Part shown: positions 54,501 to 61,463 of the stretch, in pieces
Position numbering within the stretch: the first letter of the stretch is position 1
How the letters are laid out: each line of letters opens with the position of its first letter
Assembly: GCF_900105585.1 (NCBI RefSeq)
Contig: NZ_FNRT01000002.1
Location: 930,001-994,000 of the forward strand
Reading direction: 5' to 3'
Length of the DNA stretch: 64,000 nucleotides
From: Nocardioides exalbidus
Lineage (GTDB): Bacteria > Actinomycetota > Actinomycetes > Propionibacteriales > Nocardioidaceae
Made by a program: the position numbers and the translations under genes
The notes under the pieces: model-generated
What the model saw: the letters and a program-made list of their open reading frames with translations, nothing else
The model's database searches: none
What the model was told of the DNA's origin: nothing

Positions 54501-55189
54501 CCCGCGCTGGCCCCCGCCGGCGTGCGGCCACCGGCGGCGAGCACGGTGACGATCAGCGCGTCGAGCGTGCCGAAGGCGTCGTACAGCTCATCGGGCGCGG
54601 AGCGCAGCGACCCGGCGAAGATCGGGACGCCGACCGCGTGGCCGGTCGCGTCGACCGCGTCGGCGAGCGCGTGGGCGAAGGCGGTGTTGCCGCTCGCCTC
54701 GTGGGCGCGGTAGTAGAGCACCCCGACGCGTGCCTTGCCCTCCGCAGCCGTCTCCGCCTGCGGACGGGCGGCGTAGCCCCACTGCGGCAGCACCGCCGGC
54801 GGCTCGAAGCCCTCGCCGGTGAGCAGGACGGTGTCGGAGAGGAAGGCGTGGAGCTGGGTGAGGTTCTCCGGGCCGCCCTCGGCGAGGTAGCGGTGGGCCT
54901 CGGCCGCGACGCCCATCGGCACCGACGAGAGCTCCATCAGCTCGGCGCTCGGTGCCTGCTCGCCACCGAGGACGACGACGGGCATGCCGGTCGCGGCGAC
55001 GCGGGTGAAGCCGGAGCAGAGGTCCTGCGGCGAGCCGAGCAGCCGGCCGATGACGAGGTCGCAGCCCTCGATCACCTCGGCCATCGACTGGTGGCCGGGC
55101 CGCGCCGGGTTGGCGAGGACGTAGTCGGCGCCGGACGCCCGCGCGCTCAGCAGGTCGGTGTCGGACGTGGACAGGAGTGCGATGCGCAC
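51581..55189 (-). CDS. cobN: Cobaltochelatase large subunit CobN
   Basis: The 1202-residue subunit inserts cobalt into hydrogenobyrinic acid a,c-diamide with CobS and CobT (or magnesium-chelatase-like subunits) using ATP. It shows the BchH/CobN family pattern (VVHLGKHGSLEWLPGKNAALS, PEDLKADMVGAWGEGTGSLF, TYGAD-like turns, and NPIAIYHDPDLAP). The length is normal. The GTG start is preceded by GGAGG within the riboswitch expression platform. CobS/CobT are not in the window. Confidence 0.95.
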   Translation of the reverse strand: MRIALLSTSDTDLLSARASGADYVLANPARPGHQSMAEVIEGCDLVIGRLLGSPQDLCSGFTRVAATGMPVVVLGGEQAPSAELMELSSVPMGVAAEAHRYLAEGGPENLTQLHAFLSDTVLLTGEGFEPPAVLPQWGYAARPQAETAAEGKARVGVLYYRAHEASGNTAFAHALADAVDATGHAVGVPIFAGSLRSAPDELYDAFGTLDALIVTVLAAGGRTPAGASAGGDDESWDVARMSALDIPIIQGLCLTSSRAEWEESDDGVSPLDSATQIAIPEFDGRIITAPFSFKEVDSDGLPHYVADPERCARVAGIAVKQARLRSIPNAEKRLALVLSAYPTKHARIGNAVGLDTPVSAIRMLERLRAEGYDLGTDNAVTDILGRDATDTEKGDALIHSLIEAGGQDEEWLTHAQLTDAHVRITPQQYADWTADLPEDLKADMVGAWGEGTGSLFTNDAGELVLATVQAGNVVLIIQPPRGFGENPIAIYHDPDLAPTHHYMGAYRWLGSAVSEGGFGADAVVHLGKHGSLEWLPGKNAALSASCGTDAALGNLPMVYPFLVNDPGEGAQAKRRAHATIVDHLVPPMARAESYGDIARLEQLLDEHANIAAMDPAKLPAIRGEIWQLMHAAEMHRDLGLDEQPDDESFDDFIMHVDGWLCEIKDAQIRDGLHILGDAPAGEARVNLVLAIMRASQVFGGQAQAVPGLRAALGLKENAEATSAVDAIEAKARALVQAMDDADWDVAAAATLHDDPEVQRVLEFAATQVVPRLARTTDELDAVVHALDGGFIAAGPSGSPLRGLVNVLPTGRNFYTVDPRAVPSRLAWQTGMAMAESLVAKYVDETGGYPESVGLSVWGTSAMRTSGDDIAEVLALMGVRPEWDPASRRVNDLTVIPLDELGRPRIDVTVRISGFFRDAFPHVVAMLDDAVQLVASLDEPDDQNYVRAHTRADLAEHGDERRSTTRIFGSKPGSYGAGILQVVESGNWRSDQDLAEVYTAWGGFAYGRDLDGAPAADDMRTNYKRIKVAAKNVDTREHDIADSDDYFQYHGGMVATVRALTGSDPKAYVGDSTTPDAVRTRTLQEETNRVFRARVINPRWIGAMQRHGYKGAFELAATVDYLFGFDATAGVVHDWMYESLAKEYVLDETNQQFLRTSNPWALRGIVERLHEAADRGLWAEPDADVMAALQQVYLDVEGELEDR

Positions 55190-55345
55190 GATTTCCTCCA
55201 GGGGGTTCTCGCCCCTCGTTGTCGGATCCCGCGTGGCTCAGTGTCTGGCTCGGCCCACCGGTTGGCGGGCCTGACAGTGGCGGAACCGCCCCGGACTCGC
55301 ACCGGGTTCCTGGTCCCACGCAGGTGGCTGCCGCGAGCCTACTGC
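55190..55345 (-). promoter_or_regulatory. Cobalamin riboswitch controlling cobN
   Basis: The aptamer core (reverse complement of 55271-55312) includes GGTGCGAGTCC and CCGCCACTGTCAG, and the B12 box AGCCAGACACTG lies at 55239-55250. Next comes the hairpin GGGGCGAGAACCCC (55202-55215), immediately before the GGAGGA ribosome site. When cobalamin binds, this hairpin probably blocks translation of cobN. The core is identical over 42 nt to the riboswitch before cobH. Confidence 0.9.
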
Positions 55346-55357
55346 CACACTCGGCCC

Positions 55358-56194
55358 ATGACCGAGCGCACCCGAGGCGACCTCTGCCCGGGCGTCTTCC
55401 GTCCGTGGCCGGCGGACGACGGCGCGCTCGTCCGGCTGCGACTCCCCGGCGGCCATCTCTCCCGCTCGACGCTGCTGTCGCTGGTCGCCGTCGCTGAGGA
55501 GCACGGCGACGGGCAGGTCCACCTGACCAAGCGGGCCAACCTCCAGCTGCGGGCGCTCCCCTCCTCCGGTCCCGACCTGCTCCCCGAGGTCGTCGAGGCG
55601 ATCCGGGGCACCGGGCTGCTGCCGCATCCCGCCCACGAGCTGGTGCGGAACGTGATGGCGTCGCCGCTCACCGGCCTGGTCGGCGGCCGCGCCGACCTGC
55701 GCCCGGTCGTGGCCGAGCTCGACGCGCGCATCTGCGCGACGCCGTCCCTCGCGTCCCTGCCCGGTCGCTTCCTCTTCGTCCTCGACGACGGCCGCGGCGA
55801 CCTCGCCGCGCGGTCGACCGACCTCGGCCTGGTCGCCCTCTCCCCGTCCGAGGTCCAGCTGCGGATCGGGTCGTCGGCGTGGGGCCCGGTCGTCCCTGTC
55901 TCCGAGGCGGCCGCCCGGCTCAACGGCCTGGCCCGCGCCTTCCAGCAGGTCCGCGGCCGCGGCGACGACGCCGCCTGGCACGTCGACGAGCTCCCGGTCG
56001 CGCTTCCCTCCCAGGACCCCGACCCCCGCGCCCTCGTCTCCTCCGCACCCCCGCCCCCCGGCGAGGTCGTGCAAGGAGTCGTGCACGTCCCCATCGACGG
56101 TGGCGTGCTCGACCGAAAACTTTCGCTCACGCTCCCGGAGGAGCTGGTCGTGACCCCGTGGAAGTCCCTGATCGGACTCACGCCACGCAGATGA
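55358..56194 (+). CDS. cobG: Precorrin-3B synthase-like protein, C-terminally truncated
   Basis: The 278-residue protein matches CobG, a monooxygenase that hydroxylates precorrin-3A using a siroheme-like Fe-S/heme site. It has the first ferredoxin-like and NIR/SIR domains (VHLTKRANLQLRALP, RNVMASPLTGL, GRFLFVLDDGRGD) and the start of the second ferredoxin-like domain, ending at TPWKSLIGLTPRR. The usual C-terminal domain with the four-Cys Fe-S/siroheme site is missing; only two cysteines remain. Its 3' end overlaps the convergent gene. CACACT lies 6 nt before the ATG. Confidence 0.8.
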   Translation: MTERTRGDLCPGVFRPWPADDGALVRLRLPGGHLSRSTLLSLVAVAEEHGDGQVHLTKRANLQLRALPSSGPDLLPEVVEAIRGTGLLPHPAHELVRNVMASPLTGLVGGRADLRPVVAELDARICATPSLASLPGRFLFVLDDGRGDLAARSTDLGLVALSPSEVQLRIGSSAWGPVVPVSEAAARLNGLARAFQQVRGRGDDAAWHVDELPVALPSQDPDPRALVSSAPPPPGEVVQGVVHVPIDGGVLDRKLSLTLPEELVVTPWKSLIGLTPRR

Positions 56195-56864
56195 CCCCGC
56201 GGTTCCCCTCCTGGTCGGCGATCACCGTCAACCCGGGGGCCTGCGAGTCGTCCACGATGGTGCCGCCGGCAGCGAGGGCGGCGGCCACCCGACCGTCGCG
56301 CGCCTCCGCGGCGACGTACACCTCGACGTGGAACCGCTGGCCGGGCGCCGCGTCCTCGTCGAGGTCGTCGAACCACAGGTTCGGCACGCGCACCGAGGCG
56401 TCGCGCACCTCGTCGCCCGGAGTCCGTCGTCCCTGCGAGGCGAGGTCGCCGGTGAGCAGGGCGGCCCAGACCGGCGCGACGTCCCCCGACGCGTCGACGT
56501 CGAGCCCGAGCTCGAGCTCGGCGACGGCGGCGGGATCCGCGGTGAGCCCGAGGTCGGAGGCGATCGCCTCGATGCGGCGGGCGAGGTCGAGGTCCTGCTG
56601 CGTCGGCCACTCGACGACGTACTCCGTGCCGTCGTCGTCGCGGTAGATCGCATCGGCGGTGACCAGCTCCAGGTCGACGTGGCCGTTCCCGAGCACGGCG
56701 CGCGGGTGGTGCCCGACCGACTCACCGGCCTCGGAGATCGCGGAGACGAGGCGTACGGCTTCCGCGAAGGACCCGACGAGGTAGCGGGCGTGCAGCCCCT
56801 GGGCCAGCTTGCGCCAGTCGGTCAGCCCGGCCTGGGCGATCTGCTCACTCGGGATCATGTCCAT
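56178..56864 (-). CDS. Pterin carbinolamine dehydratase-like/VOC fusion protein
   Basis: This protein of about 228 residues joins an N-terminal pterin-4a-carbinolamine dehydratase-type domain (about 5-105, with GHHPRAVLGNGHVDLELVT) to a C-terminal VOC/glyoxalase domain (about 125-225). In the first domain the family HH motif is kept. Pterin recycling plus a VOC fold is a known actinobacterial domain pair, but the reaction is uncertain. Its last 17 bp overlap cobG. Confidence 0.75.
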   Translation of the reverse strand: MDMIPSEQIAQAGLTDWRKLAQGLHARYLVGSFAEAVRLVSAISEAGESVGHHPRAVLGNGHVDLELVTADAIYRDDDGTEYVVEWPTQQDLDLARRIEAIASDLGLTADPAAVAELELGLDVDASGDVAPVWAALLTGDLASQGRRTPGDEVRDASVRVPNLWFDDLDEDAAPGQRFHVEVYVAAEARDGRVAAALAAGGTIVDDSQAPGLTVIADQEGNRGVICVA

Positions 56865-56908
56865 GTCGCGACGATAGACCGCTGGACGTGTCCCCACCCG
56901 GAGGAAGG

Positions 56909-56937
56909 TTGGACAGACGTTTGACGTCGTCTAACGT
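56909..56937 (+). promoter_or_regulatory. Consensus-like promoter for a small RNA
   Basis: TTGGAC (56909-56914), a 17-nt spacer and TAACGT (56932-56937) closely match a housekeeping sigma promoter. The expected start at about 56944 coincides with the first base pair of a structured element, which argues it drives an RNA, not a protein gene. Confidence 0.55.
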
Positions 56938-56943
56938 GGACGT

Positions 56944-57037
56944 CGTCTTCGAAAGGCCTCACCACTTCCGGGTGGTGCATCCACCCGAGCAGGGTGATCG
57001 AAGACTGCGGCCTGGCCCCGGAAAGTGGCCAGGCCGC
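56944..57037 (+). ncRNA. Candidate structured small RNA in the VOC-cobH gap
   Basis: GTCTTCGA (56945-56952) pairs perfectly with TCGAAGAC (56998-57005) and encloses two hairpins: CACCAC-loop-GTGGTG (56960-56977) and CACCC-loop-GGGTG (56982-56996). One base later an 11-bp perfect GC hairpin (GCGGCCTGGCC with GGCCAGGCCGC, 57007-57037) looks like a terminator. Promoter, three-way junction and terminator together suggest an RNA of about 94 nt. No ORF or known family fits it well. A minus-strand leader role for the VOC gene is an alternative. Confidence 0.45.
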
Positions 57038-57159
57038 ACCCAACCCTTCGACCGTACGCTGCTGCATGCCTGCACACCAGCGTGCGCCGCCGGACTTCGC
57101 GGCCAGCTGTCCACCGTGCGTCCCGGACACCCGGGGACCGTAGCCCGCCGGCTGCCCTA

Positions 57160-57302
57160 GGCTGCCCCCGTCACGCAACGCAGGAACCCGGTGCGAGTCC
57201 GGGGCGGTTCCGCCACTGTCAGTCCTCGAAGCCCAGCCAGGGGACGAAGCCAGACACTGCCCGCGCGACGTACCAGCCGAGAGGGGCGAGAACCCCGAGG
57301 AG
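57160..57302 (+). promoter_or_regulatory. Cobalamin riboswitch controlling cobH-cobIJ-cobM
   Basis: The core at 57181-57222 is identical to the cobN riboswitch over 42 nt and the B12 box AGCCAGACACTG is at 57248-57259. The same hairpin GGGGCGAGAACCCC (57283-57296) ends just before the GAGGAG ribosome site, so translation of cobH is likely blocked when cobalamin is bound. The stretch between 57038 and 57160 holds no recognised element. Confidence 0.9.
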
Positions 57303-57307
57303 CAGTG

Positions 57308-57988
57308 ATGAGCCTGACCATCCAGAGCGAGATCCCGAGCGAGGTCCAGCGCCCGACCAAGCGCTACGACTACATCGACGACGGTGCCGCGATCTACGTC
57401 GACTCGTTCGCGACGATCCGTCGCGAGACCGGGTTCGACCACCTGCCGGCCGACGCCGAGCGCGTCGCCGTCCGGATGGTCCACGGCACCGGGCAGATCG
57501 ACCTCGCCCACGACCTCGTCATCCACGACCGGCTCGTGGTCAGCGCCCGCACCGCGCTCAACCTCGGCGCCCCGATCATCACCGACGCCCACATGGTCGC
57601 CAGCGGCGTCACCCGCGCCCGCCTGCCGAAGGACAACGAGGTGCTCTGCGCGCTCCGCGACGAGCGGGTGCCCGCGCTCGCCAAGGCGATGGGTACGACG
57701 CGCTCCGCCGCCGCGCTGTCCCTGCTCGAGGACCGCTTCGACGGCGCGGTCATCGCGATCGGCAACGCCCCCACCGCCCTCTTCCACCTCCTCGAGATGC
57801 TCCTCGACGGGGCACCGCGCCCGGCCGCGATCGTCGGCTGCCCGGTCGGCTTCATCGGCGCCGCGGAGTCCAAGCAGGCGCTCGAGGAGGTCGCGCTCGA
57901 CATCCCGTTCCTCACGATCCGCGGGCGTCGCGGCGGCTCGGCGATGACGGCCTCGGCCCTCAACGCGCTCGCCCAGGAGAAGGAATGA
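57308..57988 (+). CDS. cobH: Precorrin-8X methylmutase
   Basis: The 226-residue enzyme moves a methyl group from C11 to C12, turning precorrin-8X into hydrogenobyrinic acid. It has the family core VRMVHGTGQIDLA with the catalytic His, AIGNAPTALFHLLEM and GCPVGFIGAAESK. First gene of the riboswitch-controlled cobH-cobIJ-cobM operon, with GAGGAG in front and an ATGA overlap to cobIJ. Confidence 0.95.
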   Translation: MSLTIQSEIPSEVQRPTKRYDYIDDGAAIYVDSFATIRRETGFDHLPADAERVAVRMVHGTGQIDLAHDLVIHDRLVVSARTALNLGAPIITDAHMVASGVTRARLPKDNEVLCALRDERVPALAKAMGTTRSAAALSLLEDRFDGAVIAIGNAPTALFHLLEMLLDGAPRPAAIVGCPVGFIGAAESKQALEEVALDIPFLTIRGRRGGSAMTASALNALAQEKE

Positions 57989-59532
57989 CGGGCCGGTTGT
58001 ACGGCGTCGGGCTCGGCCCCGGCGACCCCGAGCTGATCACCCTGAAGGCCGCCCGGCTCATCGAGTCGGCCGACGTGATCGCCTTCCACGCCGGCGTCGG
58101 CAAGACGTCCAACGCCCGCACGATCGCCGCCTCGCTGATCCCGGCGTCGGCCATCGAGGAGGAGCTCCGCTATCCCGTCACGACGGGCGAGACGGCGCAC
58201 CCGGGTGGGTACGCCGGCGCGATGGCCGAGTTCTACGAGTCCTGCTCCGCCCGGCTGGGCGCGCACCTCGAGGCCGGGCGGACCGTCGTCGTGCTGGCCG
58301 AGGGCGACCCGCTGTTCTACGGGTCGTTCATGTACCTCCACGACCGCCTCTCCCCGCGCTTCCCCACCGAGGTCGTCCCCGGCGTACCGGCCTTCGCCGC
58401 CGCCACCGCCGTCCTCGCCTCGCCGCTCGTGCGGCAGACCGACGTGCTCACCGTGCTCCCCGGCACCCTCCCGGTCCCTGAGCTCGCCCGCCGCCTCGCC
58501 GACACCGACGGCGCGATCATCATGAAGCTCGGCCGCACCTTCCCCCGCGTCGTCGAGGCCCTGCGCCAGGCCGGCCGCCTCGAGCACGCGCTGTACGTCG
58601 AGCGCGCCTCGATGCCCGCCGAGCGCTGGATGCCCGTGGTCGACGTCGACCCCACCTCCGTCCCCTACTTCTCGTTGATCGTCGTCCCCGGCGACTCCAA
58701 GTCCGACGACCCGACGGGAAGAAGGGCGACCAGCGCATCGCTGGTCGAGGAAGGCGCCGCGCAGCCGCTGGTTGAGCAGCGAGGAACGAGCGTGTCGAAA
58801 CCAAGGCCGCTCAAGGTCATCGGCCTCGGCCCCGGCCCGGACAAGTGGCTCACCCCCGAGGCCACCGAGGCCCTCGCCGACGTCGACCACGTCATCGGCT
58901 ACGCGCCCTACGTCAACCGCGTACCCCAGCGCGAGGGCCTCACCCGCCACGCGTCCGGCAACACCGTCGAGGTCGACCGCGCTCGCCACGCGCTGACCCT
59001 GGCGTCGCAGGGCGAGAGGGTGGCGGTCGTGTCCGGCGGAGACGCGGGCGTCTTCGGGATGGCGAGTGCCGTGTTCGAAGCCGCCCCGGACTTCCCCGAC
59101 GTACCCATCGAGGTCCTCCCCGGCGTCAGCGCCTTCCAGGCCGTCGCAGCCAGGGCCGGAGCACCCGTCGGCGCGGACTTCGCGGTCCTGTCGCTGAGCG
59201 ACCGGCTCAAGCCGTGGCCGGTCATCGAGAAGCGCCTGCGCGCGATCGCCGAGGCCGACCTGGTTCTGGCGGTCTACAACCCCGCCTCGCGCAGCCGGAC
59301 GACCCGGGTCGCCGACCTGCAGAAGCTCTTCCTCGAGCACCGCAGCGCCGACACCGTCGTCGTGGTCGGCCGCGACGTCGGTCGGGCCGAGGAGTCGCTG
59401 ACCGTGACCACCCTCGCCGAGCTCGAGGCCGACACGATCGACATGAAGTGCCTGCTGATCATCGGCGCCTCCTCGACCACCGTCACGGCGGCCGGCCAGG
59501 TCTGGACGCCGCGGTTCGTGGAGGGCGAGTGA
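57985..59532 (+). CDS. cobIJ: Bifunctional precorrin-2 C20- and precorrin-3B C17-methyltransferase
   Basis: The 515-residue fusion has CobI (residues 1 to about 243, with YGVGLGPGDPELITLKA and VVVLAEGDPLFYGSF) and CobJ (about 273-515, with VIGLGPGPDKWLTP, VVSGGDAGVFGM and VLPGVSAFQAVAARAG). CobIJ fusions are known in mycobacteria. The linker (about residues 252-274) is encoded by a dispersed repeat, see 58739-58806. A GTG at 58792 inside it, preceded by GAGGA, could allow separate CobJ translation. Confidence 0.95.
   Translation: MTGRLYGVGLGPGDPELITLKAARLIESADVIAFHAGVGKTSNARTIAASLIPASAIEEELRYPVTTGETAHPGGYAGAMAEFYESCSARLGAHLEAGRTVVVLAEGDPLFYGSFMYLHDRLSPRFPTEVVPGVPAFAAATAVLASPLVRQTDVLTVLPGTLPVPELARRLADTDGAIIMKLGRTFPRVVEALRQAGRLEHALYVERASMPAERWMPVVDVDPTSVPYFSLIVVPGDSKSDDPTGRRATSASLVEEGAAQPLVEQRGTSVSKPRPLKVIGLGPGPDKWLTPEATEALADVDHVIGYAPYVNRVPQREGLTRHASGNTVEVDRARHALTLASQGERVAVVSGGDAGVFGMASAVFEAAPDFPDVPIEVLPGVSAFQAVAARAGAPVGADFAVLSLSDRLKPWPVIEKRLRAIAEADLVLAVYNPASRSRTTRVADLQKLFLEHRSADTVVVVGRDVGRAEESLTVTTLAELEADTIDMKCLLIIGASSTTVTAAGQVWTPRFVEGE
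58739..58806 (+). repeat. Dispersed repeat, copy B, translated inside cobIJ
   Basis: Unit 1 start (CTGGTCGAGGAAGGCGCC, 58741-58758) is followed by unit 2 (CCGCTGGTTGAGCAG ... GTGTCGAAACCAAG, 58765-58806). Both units occur in the same order at 60271-60377, outside any gene. Here the element is in frame and encodes the CobI-CobJ linker (LVEEGAAQPLVEQRG...). Confidence 0.75.
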
Positions 59533-60266
59533 CCGTCCACTTCGTCGGCGCCGGCCCCGGCGCTGCGGACCTGATCACCCTGCGCGCCGCATCGCTGCTC
59601 GCGGCCGCCGACGTCGTCCTCTACCCGGGGACGTACCTCGACGCCGAGGTCCTCTCCCACTGCCCCGACGCGCGGCAGGTCGACACCCAGAAGCTCCACC
59701 TCGACCAGATCACCTCGGTCATGGTCGACGCGGCCGCCGGGGGCAAGGAAGTCGTCCGGCTCACCTCCGGCGACCCGTCGCTCTACTCCGCGCTCGCCGA
59801 GCAGACCGCCCGCCTCGACGCGGCCGGGGTCGCGTGGGACGTGTGCCCGGGAGTCCCGGCGTACGCCGCTGCTGCCGCCGCCGTCGGTCGCGAGCTCACC
59901 GTCCCCCTGGTCACGCAGTCGGTCGTGCTGACCCGCACCCAGGCCCGCTCGACCGCGATGCCGTCGACCGAGTCCCTGGCCGCGTTCGCCGCGACCCGCG
60001 CCACGCTCTGCCTCCACCTCGCCATCACGAAGACCCGCGAGCTGGCTCTCGAGCTCGTCGAGGAGTACGGCGCCGACTGCCCCGTCGCCGTCGTCCACCG
60101 GGCCACCCAGCCGGACGAGCTCGTCCTCGTCGGGACGCTGGCCGACATCGCCGACCAGGTCGAGGCCGCCGAGCTCAAACAAGCCGCGGTCATCCTGGTC
60201 GGCCGGGCCCTCGCCCGCGATGGGGCCGAGTCCTGGCTCTACCAGGCCGACCGACCGCGCAGCTAG
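59529..60266 (+). CDS. cobM: Precorrin-4 C11-methyltransferase
   Basis: The 245-residue enzyme methylates C11 of precorrin-4 to precorrin-5. It shows VTVHFVGAGPGAADLITLRA, VRLTSGDPSLYSAL, VCPGVPAYAAAAAA and a C-terminal HRATQPDELVLVGTLADI, all typical of CobM/CbiF. Its GTG overlaps the cobIJ stop (GTGA). The operon appears to end here; dispersed repeats and a hairpin follow. Confidence 0.94.
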   Translation: MTVHFVGAGPGAADLITLRAASLLAAADVVLYPGTYLDAEVLSHCPDARQVDTQKLHLDQITSVMVDAAAGGKEVVRLTSGDPSLYSALAEQTARLDAAGVAWDVCPGVPAYAAAAAAVGRELTVPLVTQSVVLTRTQARSTAMPSTESLAAFAATRATLCLHLAITKTRELALELVEEYGADCPVAVVHRATQPDELVLVGTLADIADQVEAAELKQAAVILVGRALARDGAESWLYQADRPRS

Positions 60267-60270
60267 CCAA

Positions 60271-60377
60271 CCGCTGGTCGAGGAAGGCGCCCTGGCGCCT
60301 GTCACGAGACCCCTCAGCCCCGGTCGCGCGATCTCCGCTGGTTGAGCAGGTCGCGCAGCGACCGTGTCGAAACCAAG
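60271..60377 (+). repeat. Dispersed repeat pair, copy C, after cobM
   Basis: Unit 1 (60271-60317, CCGCTGGTCGAGGAAGGCGC ... GAGACCCCTCAG) and unit 2 (60335-60377, CCGCTGGTTGAGCAG ... GTGTCGAAACCAAG) are separated by 17 nt and carry internal palindromic parts. Start and end words match the copy in cobIJ. The rest of the gap to 60520 shows no gene. Confidence 0.7.
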
Positions 60378-60519
60378 CCCACCCGGGATCACCTTCAAGC
60401 TGAACGCCGATGCGATCTGGCGAAGCAACCACCCGGTGCCTGCGACATGCCTAGAATCCGGCCGTGCCAGTGCTGATGGAACTCATGACAGTCGGCGTCT
60501 CAGGCGCCATCATGCGAAG

Positions 60520-60550
60520 AGCCCCGGACCGACCAGCGATCCGGGGCTCC
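60520..60550. terminator. Hairpin terminator between cobM and the HesB-like gene
   Basis: GAGCCCCGGA (60520-60529) pairs perfectly with TCCGGGGCTC (60541-60550), 12 nt past the minus-strand gene stop. It can end that transcript and possibly the cob operon. Confidence 0.65.
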
Positions 60551-60562
60551 TGAAGCGGTACG

Positions 60563-60838
60563 TCAGGCCTGCTGGCCCAGCGCGAACTGGATGTTGCCTT
60601 CCTCGTCCACGCCGCCGTCCAGGATCTTGTCGGAGAGGAACTCCGACGCCGGCTGGTCGACGTAGATGGTGGCGCCGTCCTGCTCGAGCACCACGTCGTC
60701 CGGTGCGGCCGCCTCAGCGGGGCTGACGGAGAGCGACTCCCCGTCCGGCTCGGTCGCGATGCGCAGCGCGGAGATGCCGGGCACCTCTTCGGTGAGCTTG
60801 TTGACGATCTCGGTCGCGTTGTCGGTGAGAGCAAGCAT
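60563..60838 (-). CDS. HesB/IscA-like protein lacking cysteines
   Basis: The 91-residue protein has the compact HesB-like beta fold pattern (LRIATEPDGESLSVSPAEA, DDVVLEQDGATIYVDQPASEFLSDKILD) and normal length. However, it contains no cysteine at all, so the three Fe-S ligands of IscA are missing. It cannot bind clusters in the usual way; the role is unknown. ATG start at 60838 with GGAG just upstream. Confidence 0.78.
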   Translation of the reverse strand: MLALTDNATEIVNKLTEEVPGISALRIATEPDGESLSVSPAEAAAPDDVVLEQDGATIYVDQPASEFLSDKILDGGVDEEGNIQFALGQQA

Positions 60839-60912
60839 GGGCTCTCCTCCCGTATGGCGAATGTGTCCCCTCCACCATGACGAAGATCGGCCCCAGACCC
60901 AAACCGAGTGCG

Positions 60913-61428
60913 TCAGGCCGGAGCCTCCTCGGGGATCGGCGGGCCGACCACCTCGAGCCCGTAGCGCGGCCCGACCTCGTTCCAGCGCGCGATCTCCTCG
61001 GCCATCGGCAACCCTTCGCCCTCCCCGGGGATCCGGCGGGCCGCCGCCGGGACTCCCACCTCGTCGTACAGCCCGAGCAGGTGCCCCGGCTCGGTGAGCG
61101 CGAGGTAGCGCACGGGACTCGTCCCGCGTGTGCGGAAGGCGTGCGGCAGGCCCTGCGGGAGGTACATGAAGCAGCCGGCGTAGAGCTCGAACTGCTCCTC
61201 GCCCGCCCGATAGCTCATCTCCCCCTCGAGCAGGTAGAACGCCTCGGCCTCGCGCGTGTGCCGGTGCAGCGGGGTCGCGATGCCGGGCGGCTGGGTCACC
61301 ACCGCGACCCCCAGCCGCCCCGCGGACTCCCCCGCCACCAGCAGGTGCTCGAAGAGCGAACCCATCGCCCAGGTCTCGTGCGCGGAGCTGCCCGGCTCCC
61401 GCATGACCGCTGTCGCCTCGTCGTCCAT
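60913..61428 (-). CDS. Cupin-domain protein
   Basis: This single-cupin protein of about 171 residues has metal-binding motif 1 (PLHRHTREAEAFYLLEGEMSY) and motif 2 (MYLPQGLPHAFR), so it is likely a dioxygenase, isomerase or binding protein. The substrate is unknown. It is divergent from a TetR gene across a 58-nt gap that contains a palindrome, so the regulator probably controls it. Confidence 0.85.
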   Translation of the reverse strand: MDDEATAVMREPGSSAHETWAMGSLFEHLLVAGESAGRLGVAVVTQPPGIATPLHRHTREAEAFYLLEGEMSYRAGEEQFELYAGCFMYLPQGLPHAFRTRGTSPVRYLALTEPGHLLGLYDEVGVPAAARRIPGEGEGLPMAEEIARWNEVGPRYGLEVVGPPIPEEAPA

Positions 61429-61444
61429 CGGGCCTCCCACGTTG

Positions 61445-61463
61445 ATCCGAATCGACTTCGGAT
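61445..61463. promoter_or_regulatory. Palindromic TetR-type operator in the cupin-TetR gap
   Basis: ATCCGAA (61445-61451) and TTCGGAT (61457-61463) form perfect 7-bp arms around TCGAC. The site is centred in the divergent promoter region and precedes TACGGT (61474-61479), the likely -10 of the regulator gene. Confidence 0.55.

Noticed and set aside
51452..56194. 1580-codon plus-strand open frame
   Set aside because: Most of it is antisense to cobN and follows from high-GC codon bias. Only its last 278 codons (from 55358) are the real cobG gene.
56944..57037. Known actinobacterial 6C RNA
   Set aside because: The two hairpin loops lack runs of six cytosines, the defining feature of 6C RNA.
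56888..57160. 90-codon ORF in the gap before cobH
   Set aside because: It runs through the hairpins and has typical shadow composition; structured RNA explains the region better.
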